Positions 52,461 through 61,622 are shown, counted from the first letter of the stretch. The stretch is DNA of 64,000 nucleotides from Clostridium magnum DSM 2767 (GCF_001623875.1 NZ_LWAE01000007.1:1-64000), one strand, 5' to 3'. The notes: generated by a model from the letters alone, not told the origin. A program made the numbers and translations.

Positions 52461-53129
52461 GTGGCAGAGATAGGAAAAAATAATTTTGGCCTTCAGTTAG
52501 GTTATACAGATAACTATAGGAAGAGTAAAGCTTACTATTTTTTAAAAAGAACTATAGACATATGCGGTTCTTTTCTTGGAATTGTATTGTTAAGTCCTAT
52601 TATGATAGGAACTATTATAGCCATAAAATTAGATTCTCATGGTCCTGTATTTTTCTCTCAACCTAGAGTAGGGAAGGATGGAGAAATATTTAATATGTAT
52701 AAATTTAGGTCAATGGTCACTGATGCGGAAAAGCTTTTAAATAATATTAAAGATAAAAATGAGATGTCAGGACCTATGTTTAAAATGGCCAATGATCCTA
52801 GAGTTACTAAAATAGGTAGGTTTATTAGAAAGACAAGCATTGATGAACTTCCTCAGCTATTTAATGTACTAAAAGGAGAAATGTCACTGGTTGGACCTAG
52901 ACCAAATCTTCCAAAGGAAGTAGAACAGTTTAACGACTTTCATAGACTAAAGCTTTTAGCAAAGCCTGGTATTACTTGTTATTGGCAGGTTATGGGCAGA
53001 AGTAGTATTGGTTTTGAGGAATGGATGAAGCTTGATGTTAGGTATATTGAGGAGAGAAGTATTTGGGTGGATTTGAAGCTGATTTTTAGGACTGTTGGAG
53101 TTTTATTTGGAGATAAGAATGCAGTTTAG
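52461..53129 (+). CDS. Undecaprenyl-phosphate sugar phosphotransferase (initiating transferase), locus 2
   Basis: 222 residues from GTG 52461, 8 nt after the SD AAAGGGG. Short-form PF02397 enzyme: one membrane hairpin (about 22-50, IDICGSFLGIVLLSPIMIG), then R-x-G-K-D-G-E-x-F-x-MYKFRSM, TSIDELPQLFNVLKGEMSLVG and PGITCYWQVMGRS. Closely related to 11938-12606 but diverged at the N-terminus. It primes undecaprenyl phosphate for the second polysaccharide. The high similarity suggests that the two loci may start with the same sugar, which is inference. Confidence 0.92.
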   Translation: MAEIGKNNFGLQLGYTDNYRKSKAYYFLKRTIDICGSFLGIVLLSPIMIGTIIAIKLDSHGPVFFSQPRVGKDGEIFNMYKFRSMVTDAEKLLNNIKDKNEMSGPMFKMANDPRVTKIGRFIRKTSIDELPQLFNVLKGEMSLVGPRPNLPKEVEQFNDFHRLKLLAKPGITCYWQVMGRSSIGFEEWMKLDVRYIEERSIWVDLKLIFRTVGVLFGDKNAV

Positions 53130-53165
53130 GTATTTTTAATGAATTTAACTAGGGGAGGAACATTA

Positions 53166-54512
53166 ATGAATATAGTAGTAGCAGGAACAGGTTATGTGGG
53201 ATTAGTTACCGGTGCATGTTTATCACATTTAGGGCATAAGGTAACTTGCGTTGATACAAACAAAGAAAAGGTAGAATTAATGAAGCAAGGTATATCTCCA
53301 ATCTATGAGCCTGGATTAGATGAATTGCTTAAAAAAAATTATGAAGAAGGAAGATTGAATTTTACAACGGATTATAAAGCAGCATATAAGAAGGCAGATG
53401 TAATCTTTATAGGTGTAGGTACTCCAGAAAGAGAAGATGGTTCTGCTAACCTGGATTATGTATACAAAGCTTCCCAGCAAATAGCTGAAAATATTGAAAG
53501 AGATTGTTTGGTTGTTGTTAAGTCAACAGTTCCAATAGGAACTAATGATAAAGTAGAAGTGTTTTTGAAGGAACATCTTAAAAATAATGTTCATATAGAA
53601 GTGGCTTCAAATCCGGAATTTTTATCTCAGGGAACAGCAGTTAAAGATACCTTGTATGCTAGTAGAGTTGTTATAGGTGTGGAATCTGACAGAGCTAGAG
53701 ATATTTTGAAAGAAGTTTATGAAAGATTTAATCAACCAATAGTTGTCACTAATAGAAGAAGTGCTGAGATGATAAAATATGCATCTAATGACTTTTTAGC
53801 TCTGAAAATATCCTTTATGAATGAGATAGCTAATTTTTGTGAAATGGTTGGAGCGGATGTTCAGGATGTAGCAAAAGGAATGAGCTTTGATCCTAGAATA
53901 GGAGACAAGTTCCTGAATGCAGGAATAGGCTACGGAGGATCTTGTTTTCCAAAGGATACAAAGGCACTTCACTGGTTAGCTAATGATAGCGGATATGAGT
54001 TAAAGACTATAAAAGCCACTATAGAAGTAAATGAGAATCAAAAATACAAGTTGTTCAGAAAGGCTAAACAGAGATTTGGAAGCTTAAAGGGAATAAAAGT
54101 GGCAGTATTAGGACTAACTTTTAAACCAGGAACCGATGATCTAAGAGAGGCCCCTTCTATACCGAATGTAAGAAGACTGCTGGAAGAGGGAGCGGAAGTG
54201 TTTGCTTATGATCCTGTTGGAGCAGAGAATTTTAAAAAATTATTTCCAACGGAAATCACATATACAAAAACTCCGGAAGAAGCTCTAAGAGATGCAGATG
54301 CAGCATTTATATTTACAGAGTGGAACGAAATTAAAGCCTTGGATTTAGGTTTGTATGAGGAATTAATGAAAACGCCTATTATATTTGATGGCAGGAATTG
54401 TTATGACATCAGTGAGGTAGAAGAGAAGAAAGTAGATTATTATTCAGTGGGAAGAAGGGCTGTTTTAAGCCTAGAGGAAAAAGCTAAAAAAGAAGTAGCT
54501 GTAGCAAGTTAG
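53166..54512 (+). CDS. ugd: UDP-glucose 6-dehydrogenase family protein, locus 2
   Basis: 448 residues from ATG 53166, 8 nt after the SD GGGGAGG; an upstream in-frame ATG at 53139 lies before the SD. Motifs are as in the locus 1 enzyme: GTGYVGLVTGACLSHLGH, GVGTPEREDGSANLDYV, NPEFLSQGTAV, the catalytic cysteine loop GIGYGGSCFPKDTKAL and LTFKPGTDDLREAPSIPN. Long stretches are identical between copies, and the C-termini after about residue 425 differ. Two isozymes in one cell suggest both polymers need UDP-glucuronate, or recent duplication. Confidence 0.9.
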   Translation: MNIVVAGTGYVGLVTGACLSHLGHKVTCVDTNKEKVELMKQGISPIYEPGLDELLKKNYEEGRLNFTTDYKAAYKKADVIFIGVGTPEREDGSANLDYVYKASQQIAENIERDCLVVVKSTVPIGTNDKVEVFLKEHLKNNVHIEVASNPEFLSQGTAVKDTLYASRVVIGVESDRARDILKEVYERFNQPIVVTNRRSAEMIKYASNDFLALKISFMNEIANFCEMVGADVQDVAKGMSFDPRIGDKFLNAGIGYGGSCFPKDTKALHWLANDSGYELKTIKATIEVNENQKYKLFRKAKQRFGSLKGIKVAVLGLTFKPGTDDLREAPSIPNVRRLLEEGAEVFAYDPVGAENFKKLFPTEITYTKTPEEALRDADAAFIFTEWNEIKALDLGLYEELMKTPIIFDGRNCYDISEVEEKKVDYYSVGRRAVLSLEEKAKKEVAVAS

Positions 54513-54545
54513 GCCAAAATACTTAAGGGGTTAGAGGTGAATGCA

Positions 54546-54995
54546 ATGAAGATATGCTTTATAACATCAAGTGGGGGGCATTTAACACATTTAATCCAAT
54601 TGCAGGATTGGTGGAAGGATAAGGAAAGGTTCTGGGTTACCTTTGAAAAAGAGGATTCAAAATCAATACTTAAGAATGAAAAAAAGTACTGGTGCTATTT
54701 TCCCACTAATAGAAATATAAAAAATCTGATAAAGAATACCATTTTAGCTATAAAAATATTATTTAAAGAAAAACCGGATTTAATTGTAAGCACTGGTGCG
54801 GCACCGGCCATCCCATTTTTTTATATAGGAAAAATCCTAGGGTCTAAGGTTGTTTATATTGAAGTATATGATAGAATCGACAAACCAACCATAACTGGAA
54901 AAGTGGTTTACCCCATAAGTGATTTATTTATATTGCAATGGGAAGAACAAAAAAAATTCTATCCTAAAGGTAAAGTTTTGGAGGGATTATTTTGA
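54546..54995 (+). CDS. pssD: PssD/Cps14F-like glycosyltransferase subunit (Alg14 homologue)
   Basis: 149 residues from ATG 54546, 6 nt after the SD GAGGTG; an in-frame GTG at 54537 overlaps that SD. The motif ICFITSSGGHLTHLIQL at the N-terminus and LIVSTGAAPAIPFFYIGKILG with VVYIEVYDRID are the Alg14/PssD pattern. The hydrophobic stretch at about 60-85 can sit at the membrane. Alg14-type subunits recruit a catalytic Alg13-like partner, which is the next gene, overlapping by 4 nt. Pneumococcal Cps14F/G are the model pair and add a beta-1,4-galactose; the sugar here is unproven. Confidence 0.85.
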   Translation: MKICFITSSGGHLTHLIQLQDWWKDKERFWVTFEKEDSKSILKNEKKYWCYFPTNRNIKNLIKNTILAIKILFKEKPDLIVSTGAAPAIPFFYIGKILGSKVVYIEVYDRIDKPTITGKVVYPISDLFILQWEEQKKFYPKGKVLEGLF

Positions 54996-55489
54996 TTTTT
55001 GTTACTGTAGGAACACATGAACAAGGATTAGATAGATTACTAGTAGAGCTAGATAGATTGATTGAAACAAAGGAAATTGAGGGGAAAGTCTTTGCTCAAA
55101 TAGGATATAGCAAGTATATCCCCAGAAATTATGAATATAAAACAATGATTGGTTATGATGAAATGGATCAGTATGTTAGAAAAAGTGATATAGTTATAAC
55201 CCATGGTGGTCCGGGAAGTATATTTCATCCATTACAATATAGTAAGATTCCTATTGTAGTACCAAGAAATCCTGAATTTAATGAGCATGTTGATGACCAT
55301 CAAATACTTTTTACTAAAAGATTAGAAAAAGAAAGTAAGATATTAGCTGTATATGATATTGATAAGCTAAAAGCTGCAATTAATGGATATGAGGATTTAA
55401 TATTAGGATGTCAGATTAATAACTCAGATAAAAAAAGCTTTATTAAAAACTTTGATCAATTAATAAGAACTAAGTTAAAAATTGTCTGA
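54992..55489 (+). CDS. pssE: PssE/Cps14G-like glycosyltransferase catalytic subunit (Alg13 homologue)
   Basis: 165 residues from TTG 54992, which overlaps the stop of the preceding gene (TTGA) and follows the SD GAGGGA. The N-terminal motif IFVTVGTHEQGLDRLL and the later DIVITHGGPGSIFHPL, then IPIVVPRNPEFNEHVDDHQ, are the nucleotide-sugar-binding half of GT28 enzymes, as in Alg13. It needs the PssD partner for membrane location. Translational coupling through the overlap supports equal production of the two subunits. Confidence 0.87.
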   Translation: MIFVTVGTHEQGLDRLLVELDRLIETKEIEGKVFAQIGYSKYIPRNYEYKTMIGYDEMDQYVRKSDIVITHGGPGSIFHPLQYSKIPIVVPRNPEFNEHVDDHQILFTKRLEKESKILAVYDIDKLKAAINGYEDLILGCQINNSDKKSFIKNFDQLIRTKLKIV

Positions 55490-55512
55490 GATATATTTTT
55501 GAGGAGCAAAAC

Positions 55513-56586
55513 ATGAATATATTATATCTTAATAGAGGCATGGAAATGGGCGGAGTTGAAAAGTGTATTATTCAACTATCAAAACTATTTAGAAGTAATA
55601 ATAAGATCATAGTAGCTAGTATGGGTGGCGAACTAGTTAGAGAGTTAGAGAAAATAAACATCAATCATTATGACATTATTAATACTGATTCAAAGAGTCC
55701 ATTAGACATACTGAAAAATTTAAATATTATATTAAGAATAGTTAAAAGAGAAAAAATAGACATAATTCACAGCCACCATAGAATGACTACATTATTAGCT
55801 AAAGTGGTGTCAAAATTTATTAAAGTTAAAGTTATACACACCCAGCATTTATGTATTGAAGATAAGCATAGGCTAACTAACTTGGCATTAAAAAATATAG
55901 ATACTATAGCAGTAAGTGAAGCTGCCAAAAGAATATTAGTAGAAAGGTCAAGTTTAGACGAGAAAAAAATAACTACTATATATAATACCATTGAAACAGA
56001 ATGTAAAAACAACAGTGTGGATAACATCCTTTTAAGTTTGAAAAAAGAAGGATATTTTATAGCTGCTCAAGTAAGCAGGGTAGTAGACTATAAAGGAGTA
56101 TATGATTTTATAGAAATAGCTAAGAAGACAAGTTTAGAAAATGAAAAAATAAAATTTGTTTTATTAGGGGATGGACCAGAATTAAATAATTTGAAAAAGA
56201 TAGTTAAAGATGAGAAGTTGGAAGAAAAAATTTACTTATTAGGGGCCAAGGATAATATTATAGAACACCTAAAATATGTGGATGTATTATTGCTATGCTC
56301 ATACATTGAGGGATTACCGTTAACACCCTTAGAAGCATTTTCACAAGGTGTCCCAGTTATAGGAACTAATATTAATGGAACTAATGAAGAAATTGATAAT
56401 GAATATAATGGATATTTGGTGGAAGTTAAAGATGTTGAAGGATTCAAGAATAATATTCTAAAGCTATATAATGATAAAACCTTATATATATCTATGAAGG
56501 ACAACTGCAAAAGGACTTTTAGAGAAAAGTTCAATAAGAATATATATTTAAACTCACATATGAGTATGTATAATACTTTGGAATAA
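55513..56586 (+). CDS. Glycosyltransferase family 4
   Basis: 357 residues; SD GAGGAG precedes ATG 55513. The acceptor domain begins MNILYLNRGMEMGGVEKCII, the GGxE/GGVE loop seen in many GT4 enzymes, and has DIIHSHHRMTTLLA. The donor domain includes VSRVVDYKGVYDFIEI, LLGDGPELNNLKKI, YLLGAKDNI and the nucleotide-sugar motif CSYIEGLPLTPLEAFSQGVPVI (E-x7-E). It follows pssE by 23 nt in an unbroken operon. Donor and linkage unknown; retaining mechanism expected for the family. Confidence 0.87.
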   Translation: MNILYLNRGMEMGGVEKCIIQLSKLFRSNNKIIVASMGGELVRELEKININHYDIINTDSKSPLDILKNLNIILRIVKREKIDIIHSHHRMTTLLAKVVSKFIKVKVIHTQHLCIEDKHRLTNLALKNIDTIAVSEAAKRILVERSSLDEKKITTIYNTIETECKNNSVDNILLSLKKEGYFIAAQVSRVVDYKGVYDFIEIAKKTSLENEKIKFVLLGDGPELNNLKKIVKDEKLEEKIYLLGAKDNIIEHLKYVDVLLLCSYIEGLPLTPLEAFSQGVPVIGTNINGTNEEIDNEYNGYLVEVKDVEGFKNNILKLYNDKTLYISMKDNCKRTFREKFNKNIYLNSHMSMYNTLE

Positions 56587-56611
56587 AATCAAAACTAAGA
56601 TAGGTGATAAT

Positions 56612-57469
56612 ATGATTTCAATTGTAATACCTACGTATAATAGAGGGGACCTTATAAAGAGAAGTGTAGAAAGTATATTAAAACAATCATATCAGGATAT
56701 TGAGATAATAGTAGTAGATGATAACTCAAGTGATGATACAGCAGATCAAATAAAAGAGATTAACAGCTCCAAAGTGAAGTATTATAGATTAGATAAAAAT
56801 AGAGGAGCCTGCTTTGCACGTAATTATGGAGTAAAAAAATCCATTGGTGAATATATAGCATTTCAAGATAGTGATGATATATGGGATAGCTCAAAGTTAG
56901 AGAAACAGCTGGAATATTTAATTAGCAATAATTTTGATATTGTTTCCTGTAAAATTAAAATAATCGGAGAAGAAAAAGAAACTGTCTTTCCTGAAAATAG
57001 CCATATAGATATTGATGAGATATATACAAAAAATAAGTTAAGTACCCAAACTCTTGTGGGAAAGAAACAATGTTTTTTAGATACTCCCTTTGATGAAAGG
57101 CTGCCTAGATTTCAGGATTGGGATTTAGCAATAAACTTAGTGAAAAAATATAATGTAGGGATATTAGATGAAGTATTAGTAGATGTGTATATGCAGGATA
57201 ACAGTATAAGCAAGAATCCAGGAAAGGCAGAAAAAGCATTACAGATATTTTTGGAAAAGTACGGAACTAACAAAAGGGCTAGAGCTCAGTATCTTAGATT
57301 AATTGGAGTATATAGATTACAGCAGCATAAGGATACTAAAAAATACTTTTTAAAGTCTTTTACGCTTAATCCTCTCGATATTAAATTACTGGTAGATATA
57401 GTGCTAAGTGTTTTTGATTTGGAGAAACTACATTATAATATCTATTTAAAAAAGGGAAGGTTTAAATAA
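56612..57469 (+). CDS. Glycosyltransferase family 2
   Basis: 285 residues; SD AGGTG precedes ATG 56612. The GT-A core: ISIVIPTYNRGDLIKRSV, EIIVVDDNSSDDT, RGACFARNYGV and the metal-binding AFQDSDDIWD. LPRFQDWDLAINLV in the middle is the usual catalytic ED/QDWD region. The last 60 residues form a TPR-like helical tail (KAEKALQIFLEKYG...). It lies 25 nt after the preceding GT4. Inverting enzyme by family. Confidence 0.87.
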   Translation: MISIVIPTYNRGDLIKRSVESILKQSYQDIEIIVVDDNSSDDTADQIKEINSSKVKYYRLDKNRGACFARNYGVKKSIGEYIAFQDSDDIWDSSKLEKQLEYLISNNFDIVSCKIKIIGEEKETVFPENSHIDIDEIYTKNKLSTQTLVGKKQCFLDTPFDERLPRFQDWDLAINLVKKYNVGILDEVLVDVYMQDNSISKNPGKAEKALQIFLEKYGTNKRARAQYLRLIGVYRLQQHKDTKKYFLKSFTLNPLDIKLLVDIVLSVFDLEKLHYNIYLKKGRFK

Positions 57470-57511
57470 TATTAGTGTAGGGTAGATGAACTTAAGGGAG
57501 TCATGGACTAT

Positions 57512-58693
57512 ATGAAGATTTGTTTTATAACGGATACAGTTTTCGAGTTAGGTGGAATACAAAGAGTTTTATCAACATTAGCTAATGAATTAGTGGAATA
57601 CTATGATGTAGATATTTTGTGTACAATGAGTGGGTTTAAAGTAGATAGAAGGCTATATGGTCTTAAGGAAAAGGTAAAGGTAGCAATAAGAGAAGATCTA
57701 GTCTACAAGGGTTTGATAAAAAAAGTATTTCTAAAATCAATAAAGGTTTTAAATAGTAAGGTAGGATTTTTAAATAAAGATAATTATACTGATTTTTTAA
57801 CTAAGGTATATTATCCTAAAGAAATACAAGAAAGATTTATTCAATATCTAAATAATAAAGACTATGATGTAGTTATAGGGGTTGCTGGGTATTATAGTTT
57901 GCTTGCGGCAATCATCTCAGATAAAATAGGCGCAAAAACAATAGGATGGCAGCATAATTCTTATAAAGCCTATTTTAGAACTCCTAATAAATATCAATGG
58001 GGAGAGGATAGTCTGTTCAGAGAACACATAGGTAAGTTAGATAAGTATATTGTGTTAACGGATGCAGATAAGAAGGATATGGAGGAAAACTTTAAGATAA
58101 AGTGTAGTAGAATATACAACCCTCTTAGTTTTACTTCTAATGAAAAGTCAAGCTGTGAAGAAAAGAAAGTTATATTTGTAGGAAGATTAATAGAAGGACA
58201 AAAAGGACTTGATTTGCTTATAAAAGCCTTTAATAAGGTTTGTCTGAAGCATAAAGACTGGACTTTGCATATTGTGGGAGATGGACCGGATAAAGAAAAA
58301 ATTAATAAGTTGATTAATCAGCTAAAACTAAGTAAACAAGTAAAAATAGAACCTTTTACTAATGATGTTAAGCGGTATTATTTAAATTCATCTATATTTG
58401 TATCTTCTTCAAGGTGGGAAGGTTTTGGATTAGTAATAACAGAGGCTATGGAGTGCGGATTGCCAGTTATAGCATTCGCCAATTCAGGTCCAAAGGAAAT
58501 AATAAATAGAGACAACGTAAATGGAATCCTAGTAAAGTGTGGAGATATTGATAAACTATCAGAAGCAATTATTAGTTTAATGGAAAATGAAGAGAAAAGA
58601 AAATCAATAGCTAAAGAGTCAGTAAAAAGAGCTGGAGATTTTAGCATGGACAATATTATAAAACAATGGAATGAAGTTATAGGTAATGTATAA
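57512..58693 (+). CDS. Glycosyltransferase family 4
   Basis: 393 residues if started at ATG 57512 (SD AAGGGAG 11 nt upstream). ATG 57503 is only 2 nt from the SD and adds MDY, so the start is not certain. The acceptor domain opens KICFITDTVFELGGIQRVLSTLANEL. The donor domain has IFVGRLIEGQKGLDLLIKAF, LHIVGDGPDKEKI and the E-x7-E region SSSRWEGFGLVITEAMECGLPVI. It is similar in plan to the enzyme at 55513, not a close copy. It is the last glycosyltransferase before the polymerase of locus 2. Confidence 0.87.
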   Translation: MKICFITDTVFELGGIQRVLSTLANELVEYYDVDILCTMSGFKVDRRLYGLKEKVKVAIREDLVYKGLIKKVFLKSIKVLNSKVGFLNKDNYTDFLTKVYYPKEIQERFIQYLNNKDYDVVIGVAGYYSLLAAIISDKIGAKTIGWQHNSYKAYFRTPNKYQWGEDSLFREHIGKLDKYIVLTDADKKDMEENFKIKCSRIYNPLSFTSNEKSSCEEKKVIFVGRLIEGQKGLDLLIKAFNKVCLKHKDWTLHIVGDGPDKEKINKLINQLKLSKQVKIEPFTNDVKRYYLNSSIFVSSSRWEGFGLVITEAMECGLPVIAFANSGPKEIINRDNVNGILVKCGDIDKLSEAIISLMENEEKRKSIAKESVKRAGDFSMDNIIKQWNEVIGNV

Positions 58694-58742
58694 TTTAGAA
58701 AATAAATATTTTAAAAAATATATTAAATAAGGAATGAAGATA

Positions 58743-59963
58743 ATGCATATAAGTACTATAAAAACACAAGAGAGTAATAAGAAGATATTCATTGTACTAC
58801 TTATATCACTTTTTATCTTTCCGCAGGAATTAAGAAGTGTCTTTGGTGAAAAAATATATACTATTAATATATTAGGAATGGTTAGCTTACTTTTATTAGT
58901 ATTAAATAATTTTAGAGAAATTGATAAAAAGAAGCTTATCCTTTTATATACCACTGTATTAATTTATATGTGCTCAGCTATTTTTTATGAGAATAAAATC
59001 ACCACTGTAATTACTACAATGACATTGTTTATTATTCCACTATCATTAACAATTATAAAGGTTGATAAGCATACGTTAAGAGATATACTAAAGTGGATTA
59101 TATGGATTTTAAATTCAATAATTATTGTTATAACTGCTATCGGAATATTAGAAATGACATTTCATCTTAATATAAATATCGCTATTAGTAAGTTTATGAG
59201 TCAGAGAACCCAAGAACTAATGCTTTTAAATAGTTTTATGGGAGATAATAAAAGACTATATTCCTTCATGGGACATCCGTTATTTAATACACAGTTATAT
59301 TTAATGTTCTTTACCTTGAATACTGTGTATAGTAAGTATTTTAAAGGGGAAAGTTTACCTACATGGGTATTAATAGTATCTGTTATCGGTATAGCCTTTA
59401 CTGGAAGTAAAGCAGGGTTTGTAATTTTATGCTTAGCTATTGCTGCATTATTTAAAAGTAATAGCAGAATGAAAAAAATCCTTGTAGTTGCATGTGGAAT
59501 GATTATTGCCTTTAAACTAGGACTTTTTGATAACTTAATTTCTAGATTTACTGCAGGAAGTTTAACTACTGGAAGAAACGAGAAATGGCTTGAGATTCAG
59601 TCTATGGATTTATTCCCTATAAAGTTTTTTACGGGATATGGAAGAGGATTCACATTCCAATTTAATTCATATGTAGATTGGGCATCAGCAGCATTTGAAT
59701 ACCCTGCAAGAATGTTTTCATTAGAATTTGGAGTTATGGTTACTGCTTTAATCTATACCTTTATTATGGTTATACCTACTATAATATTGTTAGCCAGAAG
59801 GCATTATTATCTGTTCATCAGCTATTTAATTGTTTTTTTAGATGTTAATACTTTTAATGGTTTATCTACAACGGGAGATAAGATGTTGATATTCTGCTTA
59901 TTTGTATTTTTAATATTAAATTTGTCTAACTCAATGCAGGAGAGAGAATTAGTCTCAGATTAG
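58743..59963 (+). CDS. O-antigen ligase/polymerase-like membrane protein (Wzy), locus 2
   Basis: 406 residues from ATG 58743, 9 nt after the SD AAGGA; the in-frame ATG at 58734 directly abuts the SD. There are about 11 membrane segments (IFIVLLISLFIF, YTINILGMVSLLLLVL, and others). The large outer loop holds KRLYSFMGHPLFNTQLYLMF, the position where Wzy/WaaL proteins carry a conserved G-x-F/S-x-x-P/H motif, followed by GIAFTGSKAGFV. The second loop has TTGRNEKW and GYGRGF. It polymerises repeat units on the outer face. It is not similar to the locus 1 Wzy at sequence level, so the two polymers differ. Confidence 0.8.
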   Translation: MHISTIKTQESNKKIFIVLLISLFIFPQELRSVFGEKIYTINILGMVSLLLLVLNNFREIDKKKLILLYTTVLIYMCSAIFYENKITTVITTMTLFIIPLSLTIIKVDKHTLRDILKWIIWILNSIIIVITAIGILEMTFHLNINIAISKFMSQRTQELMLLNSFMGDNKRLYSFMGHPLFNTQLYLMFFTLNTVYSKYFKGESLPTWVLIVSVIGIAFTGSKAGFVILCLAIAALFKSNSRMKKILVVACGMIIAFKLGLFDNLISRFTAGSLTTGRNEKWLEIQSMDLFPIKFFTGYGRGFTFQFNSYVDWASAAFEYPARMFSLEFGVMVTALIYTFIMVIPTIILLARRHYYLFISYLIVFLDVNTFNGLSTTGDKMLIFCLFVFLILNLSNSMQERELVSD

Positions 59964-59966
59964 ATA

Positions 59967-60156
59967 TTTATCCGATGACTAACCACTCTAATACTCCCAT
60001 GCTTTATATGAAACTCCTCTTCCTACGTCAGAGGAGTAAGCGATTCGCACCAAATCATAGATTTGGGCTCTCTGCTTAACTGTACGTTGCGAGCGGCTAC
60101 GTCCATGGATTCGTTCAACTAAGAATCAGATGGAGTTGAACTCCATCTGATTTATT
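59967..60156 (-). repeat. Structured dispersed element, copy D (long form)
   Basis: It starts 4 nt after the Wzy stop and is read on the minus strand, as copy A. Pairings: AATCAGATGGAGTT/AACTCCATCTGATT (60124-60152), and the inner hairpins ACTCCTC/GAGGAGT (60013-60037) and CCAAATC-ata-GATTTGG (60050-60066). The inner ATGGGAGTA arm of copy A is replaced here by TGTACGTTGCGAGCGG, so the inner stem is lost while the outer stem is partly kept. It separates the Wzy and Wzx genes of locus 2. Confidence 0.85.
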
Positions 60157-60188
60157 AAAATATAAAAAGATTGAGAGGAATAAAGCCT

Positions 60189-61616
60189 TTGGACAGCAAT
60201 TTAAAACTAAAGAGTGGAATAATAATAACCTTTATAGCTAAGTACAGTAATATAATTGCTCAATTAATAATAAATTCAGTGTTAGCTAGATTATTGATGC
60301 CAGAGGAGTTTGGAGTAATTGCAATAATAACAGTTTTCATATCCTTTTTTAATATTTTAGGGGATATGGGCCTTGGGCCAGCAATAATACAAAATAAATC
60401 CTTGGAGGATAAAGAAGTATCTGATATATTTAAGTTTTCAATAATTGCGGCAGTTTTAGCAGCAGTTTTATTTTATTTCTTTTCATATTTTATCGCATTT
60501 TTTTATGACAATAGCATCTACATAAAATTAGGAAAACTATTATCCTTTTCTGTATTTTTTTCAATATGTAATATAGTTCCTAGCGCATTGATATACAAAA
60601 AACATAACTTTAAACTAATAGGAATAATTAATATTAGTATTAATATAATTGTTGGCATAGTTACTATAATACTTGCATTAAAGGGATGGTCCTATTACTC
60701 TTTGATAGTTGATTCAATTTTGAAAAGTATATTTATTTTTATCTTATCATTTATTTTTTGTGGAATTAGAATAAAAAAAGGATATAGCTATAGTTCAATC
60801 AAAAAGATAAGAACTTATTCTAGTTATCAATTCTCCTTTAACTTTATAAATTATTTTACCAGAAACTTAGATAATATAATGATAGGAAAATTTTTAGGTT
60901 CAGCTACATTAGGATATTATGATAAAGCCTATAAGCTTATGTTATATCCAGTGCAGAATTTAACCAATGTAATAACTCCAGTGCTGCACCCTGTATTATC
61001 AGAATATCAAGATAAGAGAGAAATGATTTATAATACATATATGAAGGTTATTAGGATTCTTGCTTATATGGGGATTTTTGTGACAGTTTATTGCTTCTTT
61101 ACATCAACTGAAATTATATATATTATGTACGGTAAAAATTGGGAGCAGGCTATACCAATTTTTAGAGTATTGTCCTTGTCCATAGTAATACAAATGGTTT
61201 TATCTAGTATTGGAGCTATATTTCAGTCAACAGGATATGTAAATAAACTATTTTCTACAGGTGTTGTATCAGCAGGTTTTACTATTACCGCAATAATAAT
61301 TGGAATTTTAAGTGAGAGAATAATTATATTAGCAGCAGGAATAGTAATCTCTTTTGCTTTAAATTTTATCCAATGCTTCTATGTGTTAGTAACTGAAGTA
61401 TTTAATAAAAGCTTTAGTAAGTTCCTAATGGAGCTAAAAAATGTAGTAGTAGTGGGCTTTATTATGGTAGTTGGTTATTTACTAATATGGAACATAAGCA
61501 TATCAAATATATTTATTAGTGCATTAGTAAAATTAATAGTAGGGGTTATAAGTTATTTAATTGGACTAATTATTACTAAGGAGTATAAAGCATTAAAAAG
61601 TTTAATTTTAAAATAA
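60189..61616 (+). CDS. Polysaccharide flippase (Wzx/WzxC-type, MOP superfamily), locus 2
   Basis: 475 residues from TTG 60189, about 10 nt after the SD GAGAGG; the TTG at 60171 lies before the SD. There are 12-14 membrane helices. The N-terminus has the WzxC-type SVLARLLMPEEFGVIAIITVF and MGLGPAIIQNK stretches, and the middle has FINYFTRNLDNIMIGKFLGSATLGYYDKAYKL, a strong signature of this subfamily. Many helices are Ile/Phe-rich. It exports lipid-linked repeat units. It belongs to a different branch from the locus 1 Wzx. Last gene of locus 2. Confidence 0.88.
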   Translation: MDSNLKLKSGIIITFIAKYSNIIAQLIINSVLARLLMPEEFGVIAIITVFISFFNILGDMGLGPAIIQNKSLEDKEVSDIFKFSIIAAVLAAVLFYFFSYFIAFFYDNSIYIKLGKLLSFSVFFSICNIVPSALIYKKHNFKLIGIINISINIIVGIVTIILALKGWSYYSLIVDSILKSIFIFILSFIFCGIRIKKGYSYSSIKKIRTYSSYQFSFNFINYFTRNLDNIMIGKFLGSATLGYYDKAYKLMLYPVQNLTNVITPVLHPVLSEYQDKREMIYNTYMKVIRILAYMGIFVTVYCFFTSTEIIYIMYGKNWEQAIPIFRVLSLSIVIQMVLSSIGAIFQSTGYVNKLFSTGVVSAGFTITAIIIGILSERIIILAAGIVISFALNFIQCFYVLVTEVFNKSFSKFLMELKNVVVVGFIMVVGYLLIWNISISNIFISALVKLIVGVISYLIGLIITKEYKALKSLILK

Positions 61617-61622
61617 TATAAC

